From Calothrix sp. 336/3 (GTDB lineage Bacteria; Cyanobacteriota; Cyanobacteriia; Cyanobacteriales; Nostocaceae), in contig NZ_CP011382.1 of NCBI RefSeq assembly GCF_000734895.2, positions 186,001 to 250,000 of the forward strand: a DNA stretch of 64,000 nt. The letters run 5' to 3'. The translations under genes were made by a program, and so were the position numbers. The notes beneath the pieces are model-generated. The model did not search any database. It worked only from the letters and a program-made list of their open reading frames with translations, and was not told the origin of the DNA. How positions within the stretch are numbered: position 1 is the first letter of the stretch; the number at the start of each line of letters is the position of its first letter. This document shows, piece after piece, positions 57,001 through 64,000 of the stretch.

Positions 57001-58443
57001 ATCTTAATTACTGCCAGCATCGATAACACCGTCAGAATATGGGATATTGCCACTGGTGAATGTCTGCAAATCTTCAATATTCATCTTAACTGGCATCTGG
57101 CGATCGCCCTCAGTCATGATGGTAAAATTTTAGCTACTGGTAGCCACGGCAACACCATCAAATTCTGGGATATCTCCAACGGTGAATGTATTCAAACTCT
57201 GGAAAATTACCACAGTTTTGTTTGGTCAATCCTATTTAGCCAGGATGATCAAACCATAATTACTGGTAGTGAAGACAACACTATTAAACTCTGGAATATC
57301 TCCACAGGAGAATGCCTACAAACATTGCAAGAACATCAACAGCGCGTTTGGTTAGTGGATTTACATCCCCATAGCTCTAAATTACTGAGTATCAGTGAAG
57401 ACCAAACTATTAAACTTTGGGATATCACCTCACGACGCTGCTTCAAAACATTAACAGGCTATAGTAACTGGATATTATCCCTCGCATTCAGTCCCGATGG
57501 TCAAACCTTAGCTAGTAGTTCCCAAGATAAAAACATTCGATTCTGGGATATGCAAACCCAAAAATGTCGCCTCACCCTGCCAGGACATGATAATTTAGTC
57601 TCAGCGATCGCCTTTGCACCCAGAGATAATCATCTTTTAGCTAGTGGTAGCGACGACAATACCATTAAACTGTGGAATCACCAAGGAAAATCCCTGCACA
57701 CATTACGAGGACATTCAGATTGGGTATATTCCGTCGCATTTAGTCCAGATGGTAAAATTTTAGCCAGTGGTAGCCGCGATCGCACCATTAAAATCTGGAA
57801 TGGGGAAACCGGGGAATGTCTGCATACCTGCGTGGGACATGAAAATCGTGTCAAATCAGTCACCTTTCATCCTCATGGTACTACCCTCGTCAGCGCTAGC
57901 GATGATCAAACTCTGAAAATTTGGGATGTCAATAATTTTACCTGTTTAAAAACCCTAATCGGACATCAAGATAAGCTTTCCTGCGTAGTTTTTAGCCCCG
58001 ACGGGAATATAATTGCTAGTAGTTGCTGTAATAAAATCATCAAGCTCTGGGATGGAAATACGGGGGAATGTCTGCAAACAATATCCGCTCATAGCTCTAG
58101 AATTCGCGCGATCGCCTGGACTCCAGATGGTAAAATTTTAGCAAGTTGCAGTGATGACAGCACAATCAAACTGTGGGATATCCATAGGGGTGAAAATATC
58201 AGAACCCTTACAGGACATGATAAAGCCATATGGGCGATCGCGATTAGTCCCGATAATCAGACATTAGCTAGTGGTAGCGAAGACCAAACAATTAAATTAT
58301 GGCATTTACAAACAGGTGAATGTATGCAAACTTTAAGATGTACTCGACCCTATGAAGGTATGAATATTTCCTATGGGACGGGTTTAACAGAAGCTGAGAG
58401 AACAATCTTAAAATCCCTAGGTGCATCAGAACAATCGGATTAA
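54025..58443 (+). CDS. CHAT - NB-ARC - WD40 fusion protein
   Basis: About 1472 residues. In order: a CHAT domain paralogous to the one at 44884 (His in FFAGHSQTEAETG, Cys in FNSCDGLGLA), a NB-ARC/STAND NTPase with P-loop GMGGIGKT (about 431-438), a winged-helix/helical arm, a short pentapeptide-like stretch (NICQANLQGINLQQTNF), and 14 WD40 units (the first weak), each divergent. The frame could start at TTG 54013, but the ATG at 54025 begins the family N-terminus. Protease, switch and sensor are all in one chain, like an NLR or HET-E protein. Activity is inferred from domains. It starts 15 bases after the previous stop. Confidence 0.9.
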   Translation: MIHLVVINLGYGNLSEGFPVVTVGLREADNPRSQQFMGSLPPAPNLIDLYRSWRSMYENFCVRLTGTSVRNYTDDDELEIDEAEITNVSILDFDDVCQQLQQNINNWLDSSSILHISRFLRAALHPTDEIRVIIETQDIIIQKLPWHCSNFFQDYPRTEISFARPEYQRTFHVELSEASRRQVRILAVLGNSQGINLEQEKKFLQSLPDAEIELIIQPSRQEFNDKLWDAQGWDILFFAGHSQTEAETGIIYINEHPTNNSLTIEQLTEALKAAIAKGLKIAIFNSCDGLGLAHSLEKLNLSTTIVMREPVPNLVAEEFFNYFLQAFAFNQKSLYTSVQQARRRLQGLEDDFPGASWLPVIFINPAEEAPTWESLKNNLPGQLTSQTQITQQRQDWGDAIDVSKFYGRDDEINQLKQYIISDNCRLITIIGMGGIGKTALSVKLAKLVEPEFDCLIWRSLRNAPPVEELLSDLIGFLSAEHQIVIAPSLEKRISQLIDCLTASRCLIVLDNLESVLDSKQQAGNYRQGYIGYGQLLRCLGDAQHQSCVLITSREKPKGLNARVGENLPVRSLTLKGLNYSEGELILHQKGLSPSTREIHRLIESYGGNPLALKIAATTITELFAGSISDFLATGTIICNDIFELLNQQLQRLPFLEKQVMYWLAIHRESVSLKELQNNLIDTSKPRDLMTALESLQSRCLIENQGGKFTQQPVVMEYLTEELIEEFTQELYSQEINLINKYAFIQAQAPDYLRNAQIQFILQPIADKILELWVTKSQIQTNLQQIITQLQSSQLPQPGYAAGNIINLLRQLNIQLNNYDFSHLNICQANLQGINLQQTNFAHCNFQKSLFTQTLGSLLAAKFSPTGKLFATAIENQIYLWEVENTRQIFTLESHTAWVRSLAFHPDGNILASGSNDNTIKLWYSETGEYWQTLTGHTSTVQSLAFSHDGNTLASGSDDNTARLWNYCTQECLQIFSGHSKSIIFVTFHPQKHILITASIDNTVRIWDIATGECLQIFNIHLNWHLAIALSHDGKILATGSHGNTIKFWDISNGECIQTLENYHSFVWSILFSQDDQTIITGSEDNTIKLWNISTGECLQTLQEHQQRVWLVDLHPHSSKLLSISEDQTIKLWDITSRRCFKTLTGYSNWILSLAFSPDGQTLASSSQDKNIRFWDMQTQKCRLTLPGHDNLVSAIAFAPRDNHLLASGSDDNTIKLWNHQGKSLHTLRGHSDWVYSVAFSPDGKILASGSRDRTIKIWNGETGECLHTCVGHENRVKSVTFHPHGTTLVSASDDQTLKIWDVNNFTCLKTLIGHQDKLSCVVFSPDGNIIASSCCNKIIKLWDGNTGECLQTISAHSSRIRAIAWTPDGKILASCSDDSTIKLWDIHRGENIRTLTGHDKAIWAIAISPDNQTLASGSEDQTIKLWHLQTGECMQTLRCTRPYEGMNISYGTGLTEAERTILKSLGASEQSD

Positions 58444-58558
58444 TTAGAGTTTTCAATAAAAAGAATATCACTCCCAGGAAAAATATTAGTATTGTCCATA
58501 ACCCTTTATTATGTATAAGAGATAGCCCAAATATTAACACCATATTTTCCTTGCACTT

Positions 58559-58855
58559 ATGAGTATAGAAAATCAAGAACCAAACACATCTGATGTTTCT
58601 TCTCGTTCTCCAGGAGTTACAGATAGAAGTCCCAATACAACCAAAAATACATCTCAAGATTCACCAGGAGTCACAGATAGAAATCCCAACATCATAAACA
58701 ACACGTCTCAAGATTCACCAGGAGTTACAGATAGAAACCCCAATACAACCAAAAATACATCTCAAGATTCACCAGGAGTCACAGATAGGAATCCCAATTC
58801 CACCGGGAATACATCTCTAAATGATAATCAAGCAGGTGATAGTCAAACCAAATAA
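58559..58855 (+). CDS. Small repetitive hydrophilic protein
   Basis: A 98-residue low-complexity protein made mainly of four 18-residue units such as SPGVTDRNPNTTKNTSQD (nucleotides 58607-58822). No signal peptide or known domain. Units 1 and 3, and 2 and 4, share silent differences (gttaca against gtcaca), so a two-unit block of 108 bases was probably duplicated. The frame stays open over the repeats, which supports but does not prove coding. No clear ribosome site is present. It follows the CHAT-STAND gene by about 115 bases. Confidence 0.5.
   Translation: MSIENQEPNTSDVSSRSPGVTDRSPNTTKNTSQDSPGVTDRNPNIINNTSQDSPGVTDRNPNTTKNTSQDSPGVTDRNPNSTGNTSLNDNQAGDSQTK
58607..58822 (+). repeat. Four 54-bp tandem repeats
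   Basis: Four units of 54 bases keep reading frame within the small protein gene. Units 1 and 3 are almost identical in their second half, consistent with duplication of a 108-base block. Confidence 0.85.
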
Positions 58856-59041
58856 TGGGAATAACCTACTATATAAAACATAAAAAAGGGAGGGTTTAAT
58901 TAACCATCCCCATTTTCTAATTCACAAAAACTTTAATACATCAAGAGAGTTATAATACCTGCAATCAAGTCCATAACTTGTATCGCAAATCAAGTGAGAA
59001 GGGATAATAAATTATTTCTAAAATCCCTCGTTTTCTCAGTC

Positions 59042-59803
59042 TTATACTGATGTTGCAACCTCAACCATAATAGGAGTCAAAAATAGTTGAGCTTCAGCTT
59101 CCCTTCTTGCTAAAAGTCCTTTCTCAACATTGCTTCCAGGGTTACGATACTTGATAAAAGTTTCCCGAATTTTAGTCCAATCACGATTCTGTAAGACTTT
59201 AGTAATGGAATCAAATCCAGAAGCACCATAGAATTTACTTCCTAAATTGTAACCAAAGCTGAGTAACGCTCCCTGTTGATTGGAATTGAGTTCTCCCCAG
59301 CAAGGTATTTTTTCTAAATCAGGTAAATAGTTTTTTTGCAACTGATAAATTAACAAATCATCAGCTTCTTGTTGAGAAATCATTTCCCCAAGATACCACA
59401 CACTACCATCACGTTTTTTGGTTGAACCCCAACCAATTGTGATTGGTTCCCGTTTTGTTAAAGGGTCAGGATATGCTTTCAGATAACAACCTTCAAAACG
59501 TTTAATTAACTCAATTCCACGAGCGAACTTAGTTGTAAAATTAGAGTTATTTTGACTGGGAACTTCTTGAGCTTCAATGAGTTTTTTTGCAAAGACCGGA
59601 TTGATAATTTCAGGTAAACCAAAAGCTTGGGCAAATTTGACCATTGAACGCTTTGTAATAGGTCCATAAGCACCATCCGCAACCCCAGACAGTAATTTGA
59701 GATGGACAAGACGAGCTTGAATTTGTTGTGCTAATTCCTGGTCTTGTTTTAAATAGTCAAACTCAAGGGATTGATTAAGAAAGATAATATCTTGAAGTCT
59801 CAT
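59042..59803 (-). CDS. GH24-type lysozyme with N-terminal peptidoglycan-binding region
   Basis: A 253-residue protein. Residues 20-60 (QIQARLVHLKLLSGVADGAYG, TKRSMVKFAQAFGL) look like a PG_binding_1 repeat. The catalytic domain resembles phage T4-type endolysin: ELIKRFEGCYLKAYPDPLTK has the active-site Glu, then TIGWGST and NQQGALLSFGYNLG. It would cut the peptidoglycan glycan chain. There is no signal peptide, so release needs another system, as for phage lysins. It is the last gene of a three-gene minus-strand set with a coiled-coil protein and a lipoprotein. Confidence 0.85.
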   Translation of the reverse strand: MRLQDIIFLNQSLEFDYLKQDQELAQQIQARLVHLKLLSGVADGAYGPITKRSMVKFAQAFGLPEIINPVFAKKLIEAQEVPSQNNSNFTTKFARGIELIKRFEGCYLKAYPDPLTKREPITIGWGSTKKRDGSVWYLGEMISQQEADDLLIYQLQKNYLPDLEKIPCWGELNSNQQGALLSFGYNLGSKFYGASGFDSITKVLQNRDWTKIRETFIKYRNPGSNVEKGLLARREAEAQLFLTPIMVEVATSV

Positions 59804-59860
59804 GTTTCTAATTCCTAAATAAATTGTACTTTTCCTCTATTGCTGCCAAAATTCGTTGTT

Positions 59861-60193
59861 TTACATCATCTTGATGACTCGACCGATAATGGTAGAAACT
59901 AACCGAATATTCCTCAGGGTATTAACTGTATTATTCATAGTTTGTAATGCACCATTTAAAGACGCGATCGCCTGACTGAGTTCCGCTTCTAAAGTCTGCA
60001 TTTTTGCTAATACTTGCCCTAAATCTTGCTTTTCCAACTGGTGAAGATTATTTTGATAAGATTCCCGATAATTCACAAAATCTCTCTGCTTTGACTCATC
60101 TACTTCTTTTTCAAATGCCAATTGAATCTCTGCGGAATAGAGTTTTAGTACTTGCTCTCTCATCTGAGAAAGTAAATTTTCCGTAGTTACCAT
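59861..60193 (-). CDS. Small coiled-coil protein
   Basis: A 110-residue protein, mainly coiled coil (ESYQNNLHQLEKQDLGQVLA, KMQTLEAELSQAIASLNGAL) with a weakly hydrophobic C-terminus (IRLVSTIIGRVIKMM). No known domain. It lies between the lipoprotein and lysozyme genes, separated by 37 and 57 bases, so one operon is likely. It could be a spacer, anchor or pore-associated subunit. Confidence 0.65.
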   Translation of the reverse strand: MVTTENLLSQMREQVLKLYSAEIQLAFEKEVDESKQRDFVNYRESYQNNLHQLEKQDLGQVLAKMQTLEAELSQAIASLNGALQTMNNTVNTLRNIRLVSTIIGRVIKMM

Positions 60194-60230
60194 TATAAAA
60201 GTTATCCTGATAGTTAATTGTTCGTGATTG

Positions 60231-61109
60231 TTAGTTAGACTTTTGACTATGTTCCAGTAAGGCTAGAAATGAATCAATATCTTGTAAGGAAGCATTGAGA
60301 CGTTCAGAATTAATTTTCCCTTCCACAGATGCAGTATAAATATCTTTGAATTCCTCTAAAGCTTGACTAGCTTTTTTCAGTTCTGTAACACGCTGATCAG
60401 TTAAAAAGATTTGCTTTCGTTCTTGAATCCACTGTGAGACAATTCCATCATCCATGGGTTGTGCTGCTATCAATGGACGAATTAATAAGCGCTGTTCTCG
60501 TGCTTCGGTCGTAATTGCAACTCTATGTTGCATAAATTCACCAAGAGACTTGAGCATTTCCTGTTGAATTGTGAGTTCTTGGAGAATTACAGGATGACGC
60601 TTTTCTAGCTCTTCTTTTAATACACCTTCGATTTTAGAGTTAACAATCAGTTTGCCAATATTTCCAACTACACTAGGACGAGATAATATAGTACTTTTCT
60701 GAAGGTCAGAACTAATTTTTTGCATATTTCTCGTAACTTCTTCGATTTCGACTTTCACCTTTTCTGGTGTATCCGAATTGGCAAGTTCTTTCAGCTTGCT
60801 AAAATAACGCCGTAGAAGGTGATTATGTTCACGGATATCAGCGATAGTTTGGACAATTTCCTTATCCTTGGTATTTAGCTCTTGATAATCCTTCAGACTC
60901 TGATTGGATAATCTATCATCTAAAAGTATTTTCTCCGAGCTAGAATCAATTTGGAGGTCGCCAGCTTTCACTAATAACTCATCAACAGCAGTTGTATATT
61001 TATTTCCAGCTTCTGTCACTTTTTGATATTCTTTACTATAGCGACAACCTGTTGATAAGGTCGCAACTACAGTTACTAATAAAAATGTCCTATGGAATTT
61101 ATTAAGCAT
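60231..61109 (-). CDS. Helical lipoprotein
   Basis: A 292-residue protein. The signal ends in a lipobox (VVATLSTGC, Cys about 22), so it is tethered to a membrane. The remaining sequence is long helical, with coiled-coil stretches (LQKSTILSRPSVVGNIGKL, LKKASQALEEFKDIYTA). No catalytic motif is recognised. It heads the three-gene unit with the coiled-coil and lysozyme genes, and the IS1-like element is inserted 75 bases before its start, which may have separated it from its original promoter. Confidence 0.75.
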   Translation of the reverse strand: MLNKFHRTFLLVTVVATLSTGCRYSKEYQKVTEAGNKYTTAVDELLVKAGDLQIDSSSEKILLDDRLSNQSLKDYQELNTKDKEIVQTIADIREHNHLLRRYFSKLKELANSDTPEKVKVEIEEVTRNMQKISSDLQKSTILSRPSVVGNIGKLIVNSKIEGVLKEELEKRHPVILQELTIQQEMLKSLGEFMQHRVAITTEAREQRLLIRPLIAAQPMDDGIVSQWIQERKQIFLTDQRVTELKKASQALEEFKDIYTASVEGKINSERLNASLQDIDSFLALLEHSQKSN

Positions 61110-61176
61110 AATAATTAATCCCTGATTACTTATTTGTATGTGCCAAGCATTTGTTATTCAGATATAGAATTGATTC

Positions 61177-61184
61177 TTTTTAAC
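61177..61184. repeat. Target-site duplication, left copy
   Basis: TTTTTAAC flanks the IS1-like element directly on the left and recurs at 61940-61947. With a preceding C it can be read as nine bases. Perfect identity suggests a recent insertion. Confidence 0.8.
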
Positions 61185-61223
61185 GGCGTTGCATAATGGC
61201 AGTATGAATTGAGGTGTAACTTG

Positions 61224-61583
61224 ATGGAATGTCCACGTTGTGGGTCGTCTCACACCCGTAAAAATGGCAAGAAAAGAGGTAAACAAAATCACATTTGTTG
61301 TGATTGTAATCGCCAATTCATTGATCGCTATGAACCGCCCCAGGGATACAGTGATGAAGTGAAGCGGGAATGCCTAAAAATGTACGTTAATGGTATGGGA
61401 TTTCGCGCCATCGAACGGGTCAAAGGCGTTCATCACACAACATTGATTACTTGGGTAAAACTTGTGGGAGAACTGCTACCTGAGACCTATGATCCAGAGA
61501 CAATTCCAGAAGTTGGCGAACTTGATGAGCTAGAAACTTTCGTCGGCTCAAAAAAAACAAAATCTGGCTTTGGACAGCAGTAA
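61224..61583 (+). CDS. IS1-like InsA (N-terminal part, zinc finger and HTH)
   Basis: About 119 residues. The N-terminus (MECPRCGSSHTRKNGKKRGK, then CCDC) is the zinc-finger of IS1 InsA, and the following YSDEVKRECLKMYVNGMGFR with VHHTTLITWVK is the HTH. The stop at 61581-61583 is reached only if ribosomes do not slip; alone it is thought to repress. The start is the ATG at 61224, though the frame includes an upstream TTG. Confidence 0.85.
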   Translation: MECPRCGSSHTRKNGKKRGKQNHICCDCNRQFIDRYEPPQGYSDEVKRECLKMYVNGMGFRAIERVKGVHHTTLITWVKLVGELLPETYDPETIPEVGELDELETFVGSKKTKSGFGQQ

Positions 61584-61915
61584 ATCACTTCAAACAAGGT
61601 ATTTTAGCGTGGGTTTTGGGCGACCATAGCGCCGAGACTTTTCGACCGTTATGGGATATTGTGGGTACTTGGCAATGCTATTTTTATGTCACGGATGGAT
61701 GGTTGGTCTATCCAGGCTTTATTCCTGAAGGCGACCAGATTGTTAGCAAGACTTACATGACACGAGTTGAGGGGGAAAACACCCGACTGCGCCACTATCT
61801 CGCTCGATTGCATCGTAAAACGCTATGTTATTCCAAATCAGTACAAATGCTGAGGTATTCAATTCGATTGTTACTTTATTATCTCCGATTTTGGGATGTT
61901 CCGATTCCTCAATGA
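61224..61915 (+). CDS. IS1-like transposase made by -1 frameshift (InsAB')
   Basis: The frames are joined at a run of eight A followed by C (61550-61558), a slippery site equivalent to A6C of IS1. After the slip the sequence reads KIWLWTAVNHFKQGILAWVLGDHS, with the C-terminal catalytic part ending RFWDVPIPQ. This has the DDE-type fold of IS1 transposases, with acidic residues in WLWTAV..., VTDGW and RVEGENTRLRHYLARL. The product would be about 230 residues, which matches the family. Calling it a programmed event is inference from the site and intact frames. Confidence 0.8.
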
Positions 61916-61939
61916 TTCATACCGCGATTATGCAACGCC

Positions 61940-61947
61940 TTTTTAAC
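61940..61947. repeat. Target-site duplication, right copy
   Basis: TTTTTAAC identical to the left copy at 61177-61184. Confidence 0.8.
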
Positions 61948-62300
61948 TTATGCAGTCACCACCTTGTCTTACCTTGATTACCATGAGGTGATAGTTGCAG
62001 CGTGAATTAACTTATGCAGATACAATGCAATCTGGAAATGCTTATGGGACGTATGGCTACAAATATATAAGTAGAACGGCTTAAATAATTCACGCTATGT
62101 CCGCAGCGAATGAAACGAAGTGGAATGTTCGCGTAGCGTGCCGTAGGCTCTAGCAATCGCAACGGTTTTGACGATTTTACAATCTGTTACATAGTTAGGT
62201 TTATTCTCACCGACTTACTTATATCAGTTCGGCTTTATCTATAGAGATATAATCTTCATATGTCTGCGGAAAGTGGGTTTTTCCTTCTCTAAGGAGAATC
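61940..62300. other. Intergenic region to the right of the IS
   Basis: This is 361 bases. CTTATGCAG recurs twice in the left part (61947 and 62010 areas), and a stretch with TTCGCGTAGCGTGCCGTAGGC (about 62129-62149) is like dispersed repeats of Nostocales. No gene is visible. Confidence 0.55.
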
Positions 62301-62924
62301 TTATTTGTTTTGCTCAAGAGGTGCTGACGTCATTTTTATGTAACCAGGAATTCTCTCAAAATCTTGGAACCATCGCTGAATATTTGTATATTCTGATAAA
62401 TCAAAACCTCCTTCGTGGGCTACATGTGTATATGCATACAAGGTAATATCCGCAATTGTCGCGTTAGCCCCAAGAAAGAACTTATTCTTCGCTAGGTGTT
62501 GTTCCATGACTGAAAGAGCTTTATGTCCACCAGCTTGCTTTGTATGATATTCTGCTTCACGCTCTTTGGGCAAACCCAAGTACTTATTGATATACCTAGC
62601 TGTTGCAATATAGGGTTCATGACTATACTGTTCAAAAAATTGCCACTGCAAGATTTTAGCCCTTTCATATTTATCTTTTGGTAGGAATTGAGTTTCTTCT
62701 GCCAAGTAATTTAAAATCGCATTGGACTCCCACAAATAACTACCATTATCCAACTCGACTACTGGTATTTTTGCATTTGGATTCATCCGCTTAAATTCTT
62801 CGCTATGAGTTGCACTAGCAAGGATATCAACGTGAACCCATTCATGCCTAATACCAAGAAACTGCATCAATAATTTAACTTTGTAACAATTTCCAGATAG
62901 CATATCTCCAAAGACTTTATACAT
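62301..62924 (-). CDS. Glutathione S-transferase family protein, second
   Basis: A 207-residue enzyme. The thioredoxin-like domain starts MYKVFGDMLSGNCYKVKLLM, where a Ser-Gly-Asn segment takes the place of the catalytic residue, and has the cis-proline motif IPVVELDNG and ESNAILNYLAE. The C-terminal helices include NKFFLGANATIADITLYAY, the common N-capping box region of GSTs. It differs from the first GST gene (615) and is not its close copy. It is a single minus-strand gene. Substrates are unknown. Confidence 0.88.
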   Translation of the reverse strand: MYKVFGDMLSGNCYKVKLLMQFLGIRHEWVHVDILASATHSEEFKRMNPNAKIPVVELDNGSYLWESNAILNYLAEETQFLPKDKYERAKILQWQFFEQYSHEPYIATARYINKYLGLPKEREAEYHTKQAGGHKALSVMEQHLAKNKFFLGANATIADITLYAYTHVAHEGGFDLSEYTNIQRWFQDFERIPGYIKMTSAPLEQNK

Positions 62925-63440
62925 GACAAGTACCTCTGTTTTCCTGATTTCCTTAATATTAAATATATAAAAATATCAAAAATCCTTCAAGGATTATCTA
63001 AAATAATTACAGGCAATAGAGTCTATAACCATAGGAGTTGGTAAGTTTTTTAATTCTTATCTCTTCTCGAATTTTACCAATCACTAATTGAGTAATTAAG
63101 GTGATTTTGCTCTGCTGTATCCACTCACCCACTCAACTGAAATCGGTCTGAAGGGGTGACGAAAATATCTAAAACACAGACTCAATAAGCTTCATAGCCC
63201 TTTCTATAGAAATTCCATTTATTGCGATTTCATCTTATGAGTTCTGCCACTAAATCAATACATTTGTACCTCAGTTCAACCCATGTTTGACTGTAAATTC
63301 CAACGTAAAAGCTACTATGTTTACGTACTTGACGGCCAGGTTCTTTCGCGATGTGCCAGTTGCGTAAGTCCTGACTACTTTAGAGATACATTAGTACTTC
63401 CATAGCAATAGCTGGCAAAATCAAATTAATACTGCGCCTA
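62925..63440. other. Intergenic region with an insertion-remnant-like motif
   Basis: This is 516 bases without a gene. Around 63355-63385 the motif GTTGCGTAAGTCC resembles ends of small mobile repeats in Nostocales, known from general reading. The GST promoter must be at the left. Nothing else is seen. Confidence 0.5.
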
Positions 63441-64000
63441 TTACTCTTCTAACCAATAGAGTAAACCCAGAGAAGTAACTCCTCCAAAAAAGTGAGCGCC
63501 AATCATATTAATGTTTGCAAACATTACAAAAATATCTAGCGAACGAATGACATTTTCTGCTTGATAAATTGCAACACCTTGAGGCTGTGCTACTGCTTTA
63601 CCCAATATAATTGCAACTGTCGTTTCCGAAGCAATAAAAGCTATTAATAACCCTACCAAACTCACCAGCAATCCAATTCGTAAATTTTGAATTACATCTT
63701 CCTTTTTGGGATGATTTTGAGAATTTGGCGTTTGTAAAAGTTTAGCCATTTTTCGATAACGCAAAGCCCAATAGACTCGAAAGCACAGCAATAAAAGACC
63801 AACAATAGCCAAAAATATCCCAAAGCCTATACCTGCATTGCTTGTCTGAGTAGTAATGTTACGGCTAAAACACGCCAACAATACAGCAATGCCAGAAATA
63901 CCACCAAGTATTAACTGTACCCAAAAACTAATTTGACTTACTAAACGCAATGTAGCAGCAAATTTTTGTTTGCTTGGTGGATGTGAAAGTGATTCTAAAT
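63441..64000 (-). CDS. DUF3611 family membrane protein, 5' end outside window
   Basis: The frame stays open from 63950 to the right edge, giving SLSHPPSKQKFAATLRLVSQ before the part starting at the TTG of 63950. This is the normal N-terminal extension of the DUF3611 family (PPS-x-x-K...R), so the true start lies outside the window. About four membrane helices follow (FWVQLILGGISGIAVLLA, GFGIFLAIVGLLLLCFRVYW, IGLLVSLVGLLIAFIASET and a C-terminal one near INMIGAHFFGGVTSLGLL). DUF3611 is conserved in cyanobacteria and chloroplasts with no settled function. Confidence 0.85.
   Translation of the reverse strand, partial: LESLSHPPSKQKFAATLRLVSQISFWVQLILGGISGIAVLLACFSRNITTQTSNAGIGFGIFLAIVGLLLLCFRVYWALRYRKMAKLLQTPNSQNHPKKEDVIQNLRIGLLVSLVGLLIAFIASETTVAIILGKAVAQPQGVAIYQAENVIRSLDIFVMFANINMIGAHFFGGVTSLGLLYWLEE

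Larger units (their letters stand above)
61185..61939 (+). mobile_element. IS1-family insertion sequence, complete
   Basis: A 755-bp element. Ends GGCGTTGCATAAT at the left and its reverse complement at the right agree over 13 bases and further with mismatches. TTTTTAAC is duplicated on both sides (61177-61184, 61940-61947). It codes for InsA and an InsB frame linked by a -1 slip at A8C (61550-61558), as in IS1. No stop disrupts either frame, so it may be active. Confidence 0.9.

Noticed and set aside
58292..58657. 121-codon minus-strand frame at the end of the CHAT-STAND gene
   Set aside because: It overlaps two plus-strand genes, reads as the antisense of WD40 codons in part, and has no domain.
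58607..58822. Possible CRISPR array from the 54-bp repeats
   Set aside because: The units are contiguous without unique spacers, keep the reading frame and are not palindromic; no cas gene is near.
61224..61915. IS1 transposase as a frameshifted pseudogene
   Set aside because: The frame change is at A8C, the normal slip site in this family, and both parts are free of stops, with intact ends and target duplication.

Overview
The window is chromosomal DNA of a filamentous, probably heterocyst-forming cyanobacterium (Nostocales-like). The evidence is photosystem genes (psbK, psbM, ycf4), many copies of the HIP1 octamer GCGATCGC, cyanobacterium-specific families (DUF1822, DUF3611, Tll0287-like sensor, SLH-OprB porin, CSP41-like epimerase), many short dispersed palindromes, and a moderately AT-rich base composition. 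The species cannot be named from this sequence alone.

Layout. 1-2.9 kb: a partial gene, a small membrane protein, a glutathione transferase, an orphan sugar ABC permease and 5-formyl-THF cyclo-ligase. 3.0-7.8 kb: an exopolysaccharide block on the minus strand (GDP-fucose synthase, GDP-mannose dehydratase, initiating sugar transferase, GT4 glycosyltransferase). 8-13 kb: CSP41-like protein, pgsA, an aspartase/fumarase-family lyase and an FAD amine oxidase, with a minisatellite/MITE-like patch at 9.0-9.4 kb. 13-30 kb: mostly housekeeping genes (TerB-like protein, alpha/beta hydrolase, ppsA, GT39 mannosyltransferase, a KAS enzyme, cyclophilin, ycf4, tRNA-Asp, gltX, radC, phoD). 29-33 kb: modA, an SLH porin and a SUOX-fold-like protein. 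33.6-35.2 kb: small photosystem genes psbK and psbM around a 2Fe-2S protein, closed by a strong terminator. 35-42.5 kb: tandem universal stress protein, then a minus-strand KaiC-like group (a small helical protein, a two-domain and a three-domain RecA/KaiC ATPase, and a transglutaminase-like protein).

43.3-58.9 kb is the most unusual part. It holds three CHAT (caspase-like) proteins, two STAND-type NTPases each with 14 WD40 blades, a conserved 492-aa possibly sigma-like protein, a DUF1822 protein and a heme-binding HAMP sensor. One WD40 array consists of 14 nearly identical 42-residue units whose differences are concentrated at a few positions. The CHAT protein directly upstream shares a short GG-x2-A-x-QG motif with that NTPase. 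This looks like a bacterial analogue of NLR or fungal HET-E type self/non-self or cell-death machinery, in which WD40 sensors gate an NTPase switch that activates CHAT proteases.

58.5-64 kb: a small 18-residue-repeat protein, a compact operon of lipoprotein, coiled-coil protein and GH24-type lysozyme, an apparently intact IS1-family element with inverted repeats, 8-bp target duplication and a -1 frameshift site, a second glutathione transferase, and a DUF3611 gene running off the right edge. Several intrinsic terminators, one operator-like palindrome upstream of modA and a possible small RNA at 2.26-2.33 kb were read directly from the sequence.
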